Part shown: positions 17,182 through 24,614 of the stretch, piece by piece
How the letters are laid out: the number at the start of each line of letters is the position of its first letter
Position numbering within the stretch: the stretch's first letter is position 1
Assembly: GCA_041648755.1 (NCBI GenBank)
Contig: JBAZOJ010000005.1
Location: 1-43,571, forward strand
Reading direction: 5' to 3'
DNA length: 43,571 nucleotides
Origin: JBAZOJ01 sp041648755
GTDB taxonomy: Bacteria > Planctomycetota > B143-G9
Position numbers and translations under genes: made by a program
The notes under the pieces: generated by a model
Seen by the model: only the letters and a program-made list of their open reading frames with translations
Database searches by the model: none
Told to the model about the DNA's origin: nothing

Positions 17182-17209
17182 ATTATACGGGGATATGCCC
17201 GGTCGGCAA
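17182..17209 (-). promoter_or_regulatory. Promoter of the arn operon (leaderless arrangement)
   Basis: Reading leftward, TTGCCG (17209-17204), a 16-bp spacer and a perfect TATAAT (17187-17182) are followed after 6 nt by the arnT ATG at 17175. Transcription would start at or very near the A of the ATG. Its -35 lies 1 bp from the -35 of the divergent DUF116 promoter. No PmrA/PhoP-type CTTAAT direct repeat is visible. Confidence 0.65.
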
Positions 17210-17210
17210 T

Positions 17211-17238
17211 TTGACAATATCAGGCGGTCGGCTAATAT
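17211..17238 (+). promoter_or_regulatory. Promoter of the DUF116-CorC-ChaN operon
   Basis: Perfect TTGACA (17211-17216), 16-bp spacer, then TAATAT (17233-17238). The ATG follows at 17251, with 12 nt between and no Shine-Dalgarno, so the leader would be about five nucleotides or less. It is back-to-back with the arn promoter. Confidence 0.65.
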
Positions 17239-17250
17239 TGTCGCTCCGGT

Positions 17251-17943
17251 ATGGAAGACAACCACGATTTGACAAGCTCTCTGGATTTCGAAACCCTCAG
17301 GCTGCGTGTAAGCGAGGAAGTGTCGCAGTTTCTGAAGACCGTGGACAGGCATGATCGCGAGCCCGCCAATTACCGGTCTCTGAAGGCGCAACTGGCTGAG
17401 CATCTTGTGACTATCCACGGCTCCAGGCCTTTGCCCAACGAGGACAATCGCTACTCGGACGAGGCGAGTTACAGCATGGATTTCGGGACGGTCTCGCTGT
17501 TCAACAGGCTTCACATCGACGCTATCAGGTTGGTGCCGATTGCGGCCAGGGCCCTTTTTCTTCCGCATTGCCTCCAATCCCGGAAGAAATGCTCTGCGGA
17601 GGAGTTCACATCTTTCAGCCGGTGTGCCAGATGCGGGGCATGTTCTGTCGAGTGGCTCACAGAATATGCGGAGACCCTTGGCTATCAGCGCGAGAGGATG
17701 TTTGTGGTTTCCGGGGGATCTGTTGTGCGGGGTCTGATCGCGAAGAGCCACGCCAAAGGTGTTATTGGAGTGGCTTGCTATGCCGAACTGGCAGCTTACA
17801 TCGAGTCACATAATTCGGACGGAGGGCTCGTGCCTACGCAGATGATCATGCTCTCCAAATGGGGTTGCCGCGATACATCCTTTGACAGGGCTCACGCCAT
17901 ACAAGTGCTCACGGATGCCGCATTTGGGGTTCCCCGGGCATGA
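17251..17943 (+). CDS. DUF116 family protein
   Basis: The 230-aa protein has the DUF116 pattern: LFLPHCLQSRKKC (about 105-115), CARCGACSVEWLTEYAETLGY, a glycine-rich MFVVSGGSVVRGLI segment, and GVIGVACYAELAAY. Cysteines at these places could bind a metal or iron-sulphur cluster. The biochemical role of DUF116 is not established; family members often neighbour cofactor or radical-SAM genes, but no such neighbour is present here. It starts a three-gene run with CorC-type and ChaN-type proteins, overlapping the next start by 4 nt (ATGA). No ribosome site precedes the ATG at 17251. Confidence 0.85.
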   Translation: MEDNHDLTSSLDFETLRLRVSEEVSQFLKTVDRHDREPANYRSLKAQLAEHLVTIHGSRPLPNEDNRYSDEASYSMDFGTVSLFNRLHIDAIRLVPIAARALFLPHCLQSRKKCSAEEFTSFSRCARCGACSVEWLTEYAETLGYQRERMFVVSGGSVVRGLIAKSHAKGVIGVACYAELAAYIESHNSDGGLVPTQMIMLSKWGCRDTSFDRAHAIQVLTDAAFGVPRA

Positions 17944-19217
17944 TATCCGCTCCCGAGACAATTCTGCTTATTGTCCTATTCGGCTGCACGACCTTCACCA
18001 GTCTGGCCGAACTGGCAATTGCCTCAGTGAATGCGGTCAGAATGAAAACGCTCGCTGAAAAGGGCAGTCGCCCCGCCGGAGTCGTCCTCTACATTCGCAG
18101 TCGCCCGGATATGTTGTTCGGGACACTGCTCGTCGCCAACACGATAATCAACACGTTGATCACAGTTCTCATTTCGTGGGCGTTCATAAGGCTCGCGACA
18201 GAGGGACCTCTTAACGGTCATTCGGAACGCCTCATTCAGGCGATTACATCCCTAGTCTGCATTGCCTCCATCTCCCTTCTGGAGGTGTTTGCAAAGACGC
18301 TGGCAACAGCTCGGGCGGAACGGATGGCCCTGTTTTCTGCCTATCCTGTCCAGATGCTGATATGGGCTCTGTTCCCCGCTGTAAAGGTCTTCACGTGGCT
18401 TTCGAATCGAATGTGCGCTCTTTTTGGCGTGAAGCCCGAATTTGAGCAAGGCAATACATCGATTGAGGACGTTCGCGCTGTTATCCGAAATGCCGGAGCG
18501 ACTGGCCTTGTAGAGAGCGAAGACAGCAGGACGATGGAACGCATCACCATGATGGACGAGTTGACCGCGCGCGACGTATTGGTTCCGCGAACAGATATGG
18601 TAGCACTGCCGATGCGAATGTCATGCTGTGAAGCAGCAATGCGGGTGGTCACGCAGAGATACTCGCGATTCCCTGTTTATGGCCGGGACCTCGATGACAT
18701 TGTCGGAGTTCTTCATTCCAAGGATCTGATCGCGTGCGCGGAGTTGGAGAACATCGTAATCCTTCACGACATCATTTATCCGGCCAGATTTGTGCCGGAC
18801 TCCTCCAAGCTGAGGCAGTTACTCAAGACAATCCGGCGTGAGCATTCGCAACTACTGATTGTCGTGGACGAATTTGGCCAGACTGCCGGGATCGTCACCC
18901 TTGAGGACGTTATCGAGGAGCTGTTCGGGGAAATCGAGCCCGCGGACGGCGAAAGAGGCGGGCCTCTGCAGCGCAATGAGGATGGCTCTATCACCGTAGA
19001 CGGGCGGGTTGCAGTACGCTATCTGAACGAGGAATTCGGCCTCGATATCTCGTCACCCGCCGTGTCGATCGGTGGGCACATACTTCATGTTCTTGGGCGT
19101 CTGCCTGTTGCGGGCGAGCACGTGTCGTTTGCCGGACTATCGGTCGAGGTTCAGTCGCTTCACGGGCGCCGGATTCTCAGAGCGATAATACGTCCAGCCG
19201 CAAAGGATGTAGAATGA
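17940..19217 (+). CDS. CorC/HlyC-type transporter: CNNM membrane domain, CBS pair and CorC_HlyC domain
   Basis: A 425-aa membrane protein. Residues 1 to about 180 form the DUF21/CNNM domain with hydrophobic helices and the conserved FTSLAELAIASVN and LVANTIINTLITVLISWAF segments. About 205-325 hold two CBS domains (VLVPRTDMVALPM, YSRFPVYGRDLDDIVGVLHSKDL, LLIVVDEFGQTAGIVTLEDVIEELFGEI). About 340-425 form the CorC_HlyC transporter-associated domain (DGRVAVRYLNEEFGLDI, GGHILHVLGRLPVAGEHV). The family is linked to Mg2+/Co2+ homeostasis; the name hemolysin is historical. It overlaps both neighbours by 4 nt. Confidence 0.92.
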   Translation: MISAPETILLIVLFGCTTFTSLAELAIASVNAVRMKTLAEKGSRPAGVVLYIRSRPDMLFGTLLVANTIINTLITVLISWAFIRLATEGPLNGHSERLIQAITSLVCIASISLLEVFAKTLATARAERMALFSAYPVQMLIWALFPAVKVFTWLSNRMCALFGVKPEFEQGNTSIEDVRAVIRNAGATGLVESEDSRTMERITMMDELTARDVLVPRTDMVALPMRMSCCEAAMRVVTQRYSRFPVYGRDLDDIVGVLHSKDLIACAELENIVILHDIIYPARFVPDSSKLRQLLKTIRREHSQLLIVVDEFGQTAGIVTLEDVIEELFGEIEPADGERGGPLQRNEDGSITVDGRVAVRYLNEEFGLDISSPAVSIGGHILHVLGRLPVAGEHVSFAGLSVEVQSLHGRRILRAIIRPAAKDVE

Positions 19218-20155
19218 GCAAACCAGAAAACCCACAGGGAGGTAGATTGAAGATACTGCTGCTAATCACAATGCTCTCACTGCTGGCCGCAATCGGCTGC
19301 AATGCCAAGTCCGGCAATGCCGGCACCAGCTACACCGCCATTGCGGAATTTGCCGTCTTGGCGCCCGAAACGCAGAAGATGGTGCCATACGAGGACCTTA
19401 TCAAGAGAATGACCGAAGCCGATGTGATTTTCGTGGGCGAAAATCACGATCACACGATCGGCCACATGTTAGAGGCCAAACTGCTTCGCGATCTCTATGC
19501 TCGTTGCCCGGGTGTCTCAGTTTCATTCGAAATGTTCGAACGCGACGTTCAGACCACTCTCGATGATTATCTGGCAGGCAAGATCCCTGAGGAAAAATTC
19601 CTGGCCGATTCGCGTCCCTGGCCGAACTACGCACCTGACTACAAGCCGATGCTGGAGTTCGCCAAAGCGAATTCTCTTCCAGTAGTCGCCGCTAACATCC
19701 CCCGCAAGATGGCCAGAATGGTCGCAATGGGCGGAGTTGATGGCCTCCCCGCAGAGATGAAGAAGTTCTGCGCTCGCGAAGTTGTCGCCCCTGATGACAG
19801 ATACAAAGAACTGTTTCTGGCGACGATGAAGCAGATGGGCGAATCCGGCAGCCCCAAGGCGATGCCCGTCATGGCGGGGATGTACGAAGCGATGTATGTT
19901 GCGCAGTGCAGCAAGGATTGCACGATGGCCGAGTCGATTGTCGAGCACATCGCAGTGTCCAAGCGGAAGGTCATCCACTACAACGGGTGCTTCCATTCGG
20001 ACTATACCCTTGGCACGGCCCAGAACGTCAAGCGTCTCAACCCCGGACTGAAAGTCCTCGTTATCAAGATCGTGCCGTCCGACAAGGAAGCGGTTCCCCC
20101 GTTCGAGGATCTTCCTCCGGACATTGCGGATTTCGTACTTCTCGCTGTAGGGTAG
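19214..20155 (+). CDS. ChaN-like lipoprotein (haem-binding uptake / Tiki-like fold)
   Basis: Start overlaps the previous stop (ATGA). A short charged N-terminus leads into a lipoprotein signal, LLLITMLSLLAAIGC, with Cys29 as the likely lipidated residue. The mature part matches the ChaN/DUF399 pattern: DVIFVGENHDHTIGHMLEAKLL, VSFEMFERDVQTTLDDYLAG, RPWPNYAPDYKPMLEFAKANSLPVVAANIPR and VIHYNGCFHSDYTLG. ChaN of Campylobacter binds haem, and the fold also resembles TIKI/TraB-type peptidases with GExH and ExxE-like motifs. Substrate unknown. It probably sits in the outer or inner membrane facing the periplasm. The operon with a CorC-like protein suggests metal or haem handling, by inference. Confidence 0.88.
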   Translation: MSKPENPQGGRLKILLLITMLSLLAAIGCNAKSGNAGTSYTAIAEFAVLAPETQKMVPYEDLIKRMTEADVIFVGENHDHTIGHMLEAKLLRDLYARCPGVSVSFEMFERDVQTTLDDYLAGKIPEEKFLADSRPWPNYAPDYKPMLEFAKANSLPVVAANIPRKMARMVAMGGVDGLPAEMKKFCAREVVAPDDRYKELFLATMKQMGESGSPKAMPVMAGMYEAMYVAQCSKDCTMAESIVEHIAVSKRKVIHYNGCFHSDYTLGTAQNVKRLNPGLKVLVIKIVPSDKEAVPPFEDLPPDIADFVLLAVG

Positions 20156-20168
20156 GTTCGAGCGACCT

Positions 20169-20194
20169 TCAAGCGTGGGAAAAAAACCGCTTGA
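20169..20194. promoter_or_regulatory. Inverted repeat overlapping the small-RNA promoter
   Basis: Arms TCAAGCG (20169-20175) and CGCTTGA (20188-20194) flank a 12-nt A-rich centre. The right arm includes the first four bases of the -35 hexamer. It could be an operator for the RNA promoter or a weak terminator hairpin for the gene ending at 20155; the A-run in the loop rather than a T-run after the stem argues against a classic terminator. Confidence 0.4.
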
Positions 20195-20218
20195 CAGGTG
20201 CGTTTTATGGTCTATAAT
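20191..20218 (+). promoter_or_regulatory. Perfect-consensus sigma-70 promoter
   Basis: TTGACA (20191-20196), 16-bp spacer, TATAAT (20213-20218): both hexamers match consensus exactly, the only such case in the window. No reading frame follows closely; the next gene, priA, starts about 200 bp away and has its own -10-like box. Transcription would begin near 20225. Confidence 0.75.
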
Positions 20219-20224
20219 TCTGTG

Positions 20225-20340
20225 GTCTCAATGAGACCTGACAAGCGATCCTGGATATAGGGAGTCAAAACCCCGTATCCCCCTCCTCTAACCCATGGCC
20301 CAGCTCCCCCCAGGCTGGGCCTCATTGGTTTATGGGCCTA
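20225..20340 (+). ncRNA. Candidate small structured RNA of unknown family
   Basis: The stretch after the consensus promoter has no gene but several complementary segments. GGTCTC/GAGACC (20224-20238) form a tight hairpin. GGATA (20253-20257) pairs with TATCC (20276-20280), extended by GGG/CCC across one mismatch. GGCCCAG (20297-20303) pairs with CTGGGCC (20315-20321) around an 11-nt C-rich loop. CAATGAG (20229-20235) can alternatively pair with CTCATTG (20321-20327), closing the whole molecule. Two C-runs (20279-20288 with CCCCCTCCTC, and 20306-20311) could pair with Shine-Dalgarno sequences. No T-run terminator is evident, so the 3' end is uncertain. I do not recognise SRP, RNase P or tmRNA signatures; a divergent 6S RNA, a C-rich regulatory sRNA or a priA leader remain possible. 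Confidence 0.55.
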
Positions 20341-20402
20341 AATGCGAATAGGTTATCAATAAGCACAGCTTAGCGAAAACATGCCGACCAACCGGCCGAA
20401 GG

Positions 20403-20408
20403 TATAAT
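20403..20408 (+). promoter_or_regulatory. -10 box close to the priA start
   Basis: A perfect TATAAT lies 10 nt before the priA ATG at 20419, with no Shine-Dalgarno between. No convincing -35 is seen at 16-18 bp upstream, so this is weaker than the other promoters. If used, the leader would be only a few nucleotides. Confidence 0.4.
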
Positions 20409-20418
20409 CCGGCAGTCC

Positions 20419-22659
20419 ATGGCACATACAGACGGCTCTCAATCATTCCCTCAGTATGCAGCAGTTGCGCTCAACATGCCTGTCAATACTGCATTCACAT
20501 ACGGCATTCCAACAGCGTTGCTGGGGCATGCTGCCATAGGAATGCGAGTCAAGGTCTCATTCAGAGGTCGCCTTGAAACAGGCTTTGTTGTTGAAGTGTC
20601 CCAAGCTCCACCTGCCGGTCTGGGCCGGATTCTCCCGATTGCTGAGATCATCGGTCGGGAGGCTCATTTTCCAGCGGAGCTCATAGCTCTGGCGAGGTGG
20701 ATCAGCGACTTCTACTCCTCATCAGTCGGAGAAGTACTGGCTGCGATGTCGCCACCTGCGGCAAAGCGGAAGGGACATTCCCGAATCACCTATGCTCTCG
20801 CAGTTTCGCCGCAACGCGCCGTAGAGGAGGCTTCGAAGCTGGGCGCCAGAGCGCGTCGTCAGGCCGAACTGCTCCGGCTCTTTGCGAACAAACCCGCGAT
20901 GACAGACTTGGATATGGCCAAAATATCGAAGGGGGCGCGAGCGGCTGCAAACGCACTTGTCCAGAAGGGCGTACTTGTCTGCGAAGGTTCTGAGGCCATG
21001 CCGGAGGTGTGGTGCACCGGGCATGACGAAGGCAAGCGTTTTCCCAAGCCGACAGAGCCGCAACAACAAGCGATCAGGGAGATCACCGCTGCCACGGAAT
21101 CCGGTTCGTTTTCCACATTCCTGCTTTGGGGAGTGACAGGGAGCGGGAAGACCGAAGTGTACCTCCGTGCCATTTCTGCGGTTGTCGAGAGCGGGGGGCA
21201 GGCAATCGTGCTCGTTCCGGAGATTTCACTGACTCCGCAGACCATAGCAAGATTTCAGAGCAGGTTTCCGCGGCTTGCGGTTCTTCATTCGGCGATGGCC
21301 GCCGGAACCCGGAGTTCACAGTGGGAATTGTGCCTCAAAGGAAAGGCGGATGTCGTCATTGGCGCCCGTTCAGCGGTCTTTGCACCTCTGCCGAATCTCA
21401 AGTTGATCGTCATTGACGAGGAGCACGAGCCCTCATACAAGCAGGACAATGCCCCCCGCTACTCAGCCCGAGAAGTCGCGGTCATGCGGGCGAACTTGAA
21501 GGGGGCGGTAGTTGTGCTGGGGTCGGCGACTCCATCCTTGGAGAGCTGGCATAATGCGAGAACCGGCAAGTATCGATTGCTGGAGTTGCCGGACCGGGTT
21601 GGTGGTGGGGTGATCCCGGTTGCGGAGATTGTCGACATGAAGGCCGAGCGTAGCGAGATGAAGAAAGCCGTTGCTATCTCGCGCACCCTGAAAACCGCAA
21701 TGATCGAGTCGCTCTCCAGCGGCCGCCAGGTTCTTCTTTTTCTCAACAGAAGAGGGTATCACGTGTTCGGGCGCTGTGCGGAGTGCGGCGGAGTTCTCAC
21801 ATGTCTGCACTGCGATGTGTCAATGACCCACCATCGCAGGGAGAACGCTGTCGTGTGCCACTATTGCGGATACAGGACTCCTCCTCCCATTAAATGCCCC
21901 GAATGTGGAGCTTCGGCCCTTGTTTACGGTGGAATGGGAACAGAGAAGATAGAGGATATTCTTGCGACGATCTTCCCGGAGGTCAGGGTCGGCAGGATGG
22001 ATGCCGACACGACCTCGGCACGGGGGTCACATGCTGAGATTCTCGGCGCATTCCGACGTGGCGATATCCAAGTGCTTCTCGGCACGCAGATGGTGGCAAA
22101 AGGGCTGGATTACCCGAACATCACAACTGTCGGCGTGCTTGATGCGGATGTCTCTCTGATGCACCCCGATTTCCGTGCCAGCGAAAGGACATTTCAGCTT
22201 CTGGCGCAAGTTGCAGGGCGGGCTGGCCGCGGTGAATTCAAGGGAAGAGTCATCATTCAAACGTCGATGCCCGGCAACTTCGCGATCCAGTCCGGTGCGA
22301 AACAGGACTTCAAGGGATTTGCTGAAAGGGAACTGGAAAGCAGACTGCAGTACGGTTATCCGCCTTATGTTCGCCTGTGTCGGATCGTAGCGAGGAGCGA
22401 GAGCGAAAGCTCGGCGCGCGACTACTTGAAGGCAGTTGTCGGATTGTTGGCAGAACCGGTTTCCCGGTTCGACGTCAGACTACTTGGGCCGGTTGCGGCG
22501 CCGGTCTCCCGGACTGAAGGGAAGTACCGATTCCACATACTGCTGAAAGCGGCGTCGCATCGTCCATTGCTGGAATGCTGCTCTGTCCTGAGAAACTTCT
22601 CCCGACCGCCCGGCGATGTCTCTGTCGCGGTTGACATGAACCCAATGTCGATGCTGTGA
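20419..22659 (+). CDS. priA: PriA, primosomal replication-restart helicase
   Basis: A 3'-5' superfamily 2 DNA helicase that recognises stalled or repaired forks and reloads the replisome. The N-terminal fork-binding (3'BD/winged-helix) region covers about residues 15-210. Walker A is GVTGSGKTEVYL (about 237-248), DEEH (333-336) in VIDEEHEPSYKQ. Helicase motifs include GSATPSLES, QVLLFLNRRGYH, GTQMVAKGLDYPNI and QVAGRAGR. The eight-cysteine zinc module is complete (about 452-495: CAEC, CLHC, CHYC, CPEC). The length of 746 aa is normal. The gene stands alone between the candidate RNA and the thioredoxin promoter. Confidence 0.97.
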   Translation: MAHTDGSQSFPQYAAVALNMPVNTAFTYGIPTALLGHAAIGMRVKVSFRGRLETGFVVEVSQAPPAGLGRILPIAEIIGREAHFPAELIALARWISDFYSSSVGEVLAAMSPPAAKRKGHSRITYALAVSPQRAVEEASKLGARARRQAELLRLFANKPAMTDLDMAKISKGARAAANALVQKGVLVCEGSEAMPEVWCTGHDEGKRFPKPTEPQQQAIREITAATESGSFSTFLLWGVTGSGKTEVYLRAISAVVESGGQAIVLVPEISLTPQTIARFQSRFPRLAVLHSAMAAGTRSSQWELCLKGKADVVIGARSAVFAPLPNLKLIVIDEEHEPSYKQDNAPRYSAREVAVMRANLKGAVVVLGSATPSLESWHNARTGKYRLLELPDRVGGGVIPVAEIVDMKAERSEMKKAVAISRTLKTAMIESLSSGRQVLLFLNRRGYHVFGRCAECGGVLTCLHCDVSMTHHRRENAVVCHYCGYRTPPPIKCPECGASALVYGGMGTEKIEDILATIFPEVRVGRMDADTTSARGSHAEILGAFRRGDIQVLLGTQMVAKGLDYPNITTVGVLDADVSLMHPDFRASERTFQLLAQVAGRAGRGEFKGRVIIQTSMPGNFAIQSGAKQDFKGFAERELESRLQYGYPPYVRLCRIVARSESESSARDYLKAVVGLLAEPVSRFDVRLLGPVAAPVSRTEGKYRFHILLKAASHRPLLECCSVLRNFSRPPGDVSVAVDMNPMSML

Positions 22660-22704
22660 TTAATCGCCCGCAAAGCCTCAAGTGTGGCCGCTGAGAGCGA
22701 TTTG

Positions 22705-22732
22705 TTGACAAACGACTTTCTCGTGCTATCCT
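22705..22732 (+). promoter_or_regulatory. Promoter of the thioredoxin gene
   Basis: Perfect TTGACA (22705-22710), 16-bp spacer, TATCCT (22727-22732). Transcription would begin near 22739, about 43 nt before the preferred start at 22782. Confidence 0.6.
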
Positions 22733-22781
22733 AAGGGAGGCAGTGCGTTCTTTCCAGTACTTTACCTCGTGTAGGAGGCGT

Positions 22782-23102
22782 ATGGTTATCAGCACTCGCG
22801 GAGAAGAGTTGGACAACATGCTTAGGACCGAAGAGGGCTACAGCCTCCTCGATTTTACCGCCCCCTGGTGTGCGCCCTGCAAGAGACTTGACCCGGTAGT
22901 TCAGTGCATTGCGTCCGAGAAAGTGACTAATCTGAAGGTTTTCCGTATCAATGTGGACGAAGATCCCATGGTTGCGAGCCGATTTGGCGTCCGGTCCATC
23001 CCGAACTTGGTTCTGGTAAAGGACGGCAAGCCGGTTGCCAAGCAGGTTGGCAGGATTTCCGAGGTTGACCTGAGGGAGTGGCTCGCCGGATACGGCGTGT
23101 AA
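22782..23102 (+). CDS. Thioredoxin
   Basis: A 106-aa thioredoxin-fold protein with the redox motif W29-C30-A-P-C33 (WCAPCK), a variant of WCGPC, and the cis-proline SIPNLVLVKDGKPV loop. It would reduce cytoplasmic disulfides and could serve the peroxiredoxin encoded at 37265-37747. The ATG at 22782 is preferred because AGGAGG lies just upstream (only 3 nt spacing) and the resulting length is standard. A GTG at 22743 would lie about 4 nt from the predicted transcript start and add a non-homologous 13-residue extension. No export signal is present. The gene is followed after 18 bp by an anchored protein gene. Confidence 0.92.
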   Translation: MVISTRGEELDNMLRTEEGYSLLDFTAPWCAPCKRLDPVVQCIASEKVTNLKVFRINVDEDPMVASRFGVRSIPNLVLVKDGKPVAKQVGRISEVDLREWLAGYGV

Positions 23103-23120
23103 GAGCCGGAAGCAGAACAA

Positions 23121-24611
23121 GTGAAGAAACTCATGTGGGCCGCCCTCGCCCTTGCCGGTGGGGCGGCGATTTTTTTGCTGGCAAGGCAACTTCGCTCAAA
23201 TAACGTCTCGCCCGAGTTGTCCGGAACAACGGCTTCCTCGCGAATCAACTTGTCTGCCCGTGTCGACTCGTCGGTTCGCTTGTTCTGGCGAATTCCGGAC
23301 TTCCGAGCTACGGGCGAGAGAATGATGGCAGGTCCCCTGGGGGCAATCCTTACCGATTCCGGTCTGACAAGATTCATCGCCGCAAAGCTCTTCGAAACCG
23401 AACCGGACAAGGCGACGGGAGCGCTGACTCGCACGCTCGATTCAATTCGATCGATGGCTGTCGCTGTTGGAAGCGAGGACGATTGGGCTGTCGCTGTCGA
23501 GATTTCTCCCGAAGGGGTACAGGCCTTTCGGGACTTGCTGGCATTGGTGTGCTCCCGACCTGAGCGGCCAATGTACCTGGAAAAAGAAGGCGATATGGAG
23601 ACGCTGCGCATAGAGGGAAGCGAAGCAAGAACGGCAATTCACTTCAGAGAAACTGACGATGTGCTTATCCTGTCCAGTTCCGCGAGCGGGATGTCCTTGT
23701 TCTCACTTGAGGACAGAGAGGATAAGGGACTGCAAAGGGAAGAGGCAAAGGCGGCGCAAGGGGCTGGATTCGATGTCGTCGGTCTTGGAAAAAGCAAGGA
23801 CGGAACGTGGAGTTCTTCCTACATTGGGGCGCTTGGCAAAGACGGAGAAAAGTGGTCTATCCACGTTGGGCGTCGAATCATCCCAAGGCAGGAAATTGAG
23901 GGATCGGCGCAACCCGGTTTAGCCATGTTCGGAGACGGCTACGCGGGGCTCAGCATTGACAACGCAGTTATCGAAGCCCTTCTCCTGGACGGCGAGAAAG
24001 GGGAGATTTTCTCTCGTCTTGCAGAACAACTGCGGCCCTTGAGAGTCCTTGCCCCACTTCTTTCCGCCGGAAAAACGGTGGCCGTTCTGGGCAAGGGCTC
24101 GCAGCCAGGCGAATTCGTGCTCTCCATCCCCGTCCATGATGAGAAGGCCGCAATTTCCGAGATGAACTTGCTTGCCGAGGAGGCCAAGTTGGAGGTGAGG
24201 ACTTCTGAGATTGACCCACCGGTTACGTATCTCAAAGACAAAGAGGCGCGTATAGGTGAGGGCATCTTCCGCTTCAGGTTCTGGGCCACCCGCAGAGGAC
24301 GTCTCTATCTTTCGTCTTCGCAATTCTCCCTCCTCAACCTCATCAACAGCGAGCAAGACTCGACACCTGCCCCCGCCAACGCGACAGCGCACGTTTTTGT
24401 CGATCTCACAGCGCTTGGCAGATACTTGTTGCCTATGGCATCGTTGATGACAGTCACACAGTCCGACACTCCAGACTTGGCCATGATATGCGATAAGCTG
24501 GGCATGGCGAGGGCGACGCTCCTGGAGGAGACGGACAGGACGATTATCGAGGGGGAAGGGGCCGTCCCATTCGGTTTATTGTTGCACATCCTCTTAGCGG
24601 ATTATAATTAG
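23121..24611 (+). CDS. Single-pass membrane-anchored protein of unknown function
   Basis: Starts at a GTG 18 bp after the thioredoxin stop. Residues about 3-21 form a signal-anchor (LMWAALALAGGAAIFLLA) and the remaining 470 residues are predicted extracytoplasmic. The body alternates hydrophobic strands and acidic loops in two similar-looking halves (for example SMAVAVGSEDDWAVAVEIS and TVAVLGKGSQPGEFVLSIPV), suggesting a duplicated beta-rich fold. The style resembles DUF3352-like proteins, but I cannot assign it. No catalytic motif or cysteine pair is evident. The final codons TAT AAT also form a -10 box for the next gene. Confidence 0.8.
   Translation: MKKLMWAALALAGGAAIFLLARQLRSNNVSPELSGTTASSRINLSARVDSSVRLFWRIPDFRATGERMMAGPLGAILTDSGLTRFIAAKLFETEPDKATGALTRTLDSIRSMAVAVGSEDDWAVAVEISPEGVQAFRDLLALVCSRPERPMYLEKEGDMETLRIEGSEARTAIHFRETDDVLILSSSASGMSLFSLEDREDKGLQREEAKAAQGAGFDVVGLGKSKDGTWSSSYIGALGKDGEKWSIHVGRRIIPRQEIEGSAQPGLAMFGDGYAGLSIDNAVIEALLLDGEKGEIFSRLAEQLRPLRVLAPLLSAGKTVAVLGKGSQPGEFVLSIPVHDEKAAISEMNLLAEEAKLEVRTSEIDPPVTYLKDKEARIGEGIFRFRFWATRRGRLYLSSSQFSLLNLINSEQDSTPAPANATAHVFVDLTALGRYLLPMASLMTVTQSDTPDLAMICDKLGMARATLLEETDRTIIEGEGAVPFGLLLHILLADYN
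24603..24608 (+). promoter_or_regulatory. -10 box 6 nt before queC (leaderless arrangement)
   Basis: TATAAT, read as Tyr-Asn codons at the end of the previous gene, lies 6 nt before the ATG at 24615, exactly the spacing seen at arnT. There is no Shine-Dalgarno. The -35 is poor (TTGCAC with a 15-bp spacer at 24582). Translational coupling to the stop at 24609-24611 is the competing explanation. Confidence 0.4.
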
Positions 24612-24614
24612 GGT

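Noticed and set aside
17176..17751. A 192-residue N-terminal extension of arnT
   Set aside because: It runs antisense through the DUF116 gene and would place a hydrophilic stretch before the canonical ArnT N-terminus; the 17175 ATG has a promoter immediately upstream.
20156..20340. Known RNA families (SRP RNA, tmRNA, RNase P) for the non-coding segment
   Set aside because: The SRP tetraloop motif, tmRNA tRNA-like ends and RNase P length or conserved blocks are absent; only an unnamed candidate RNA is reported.
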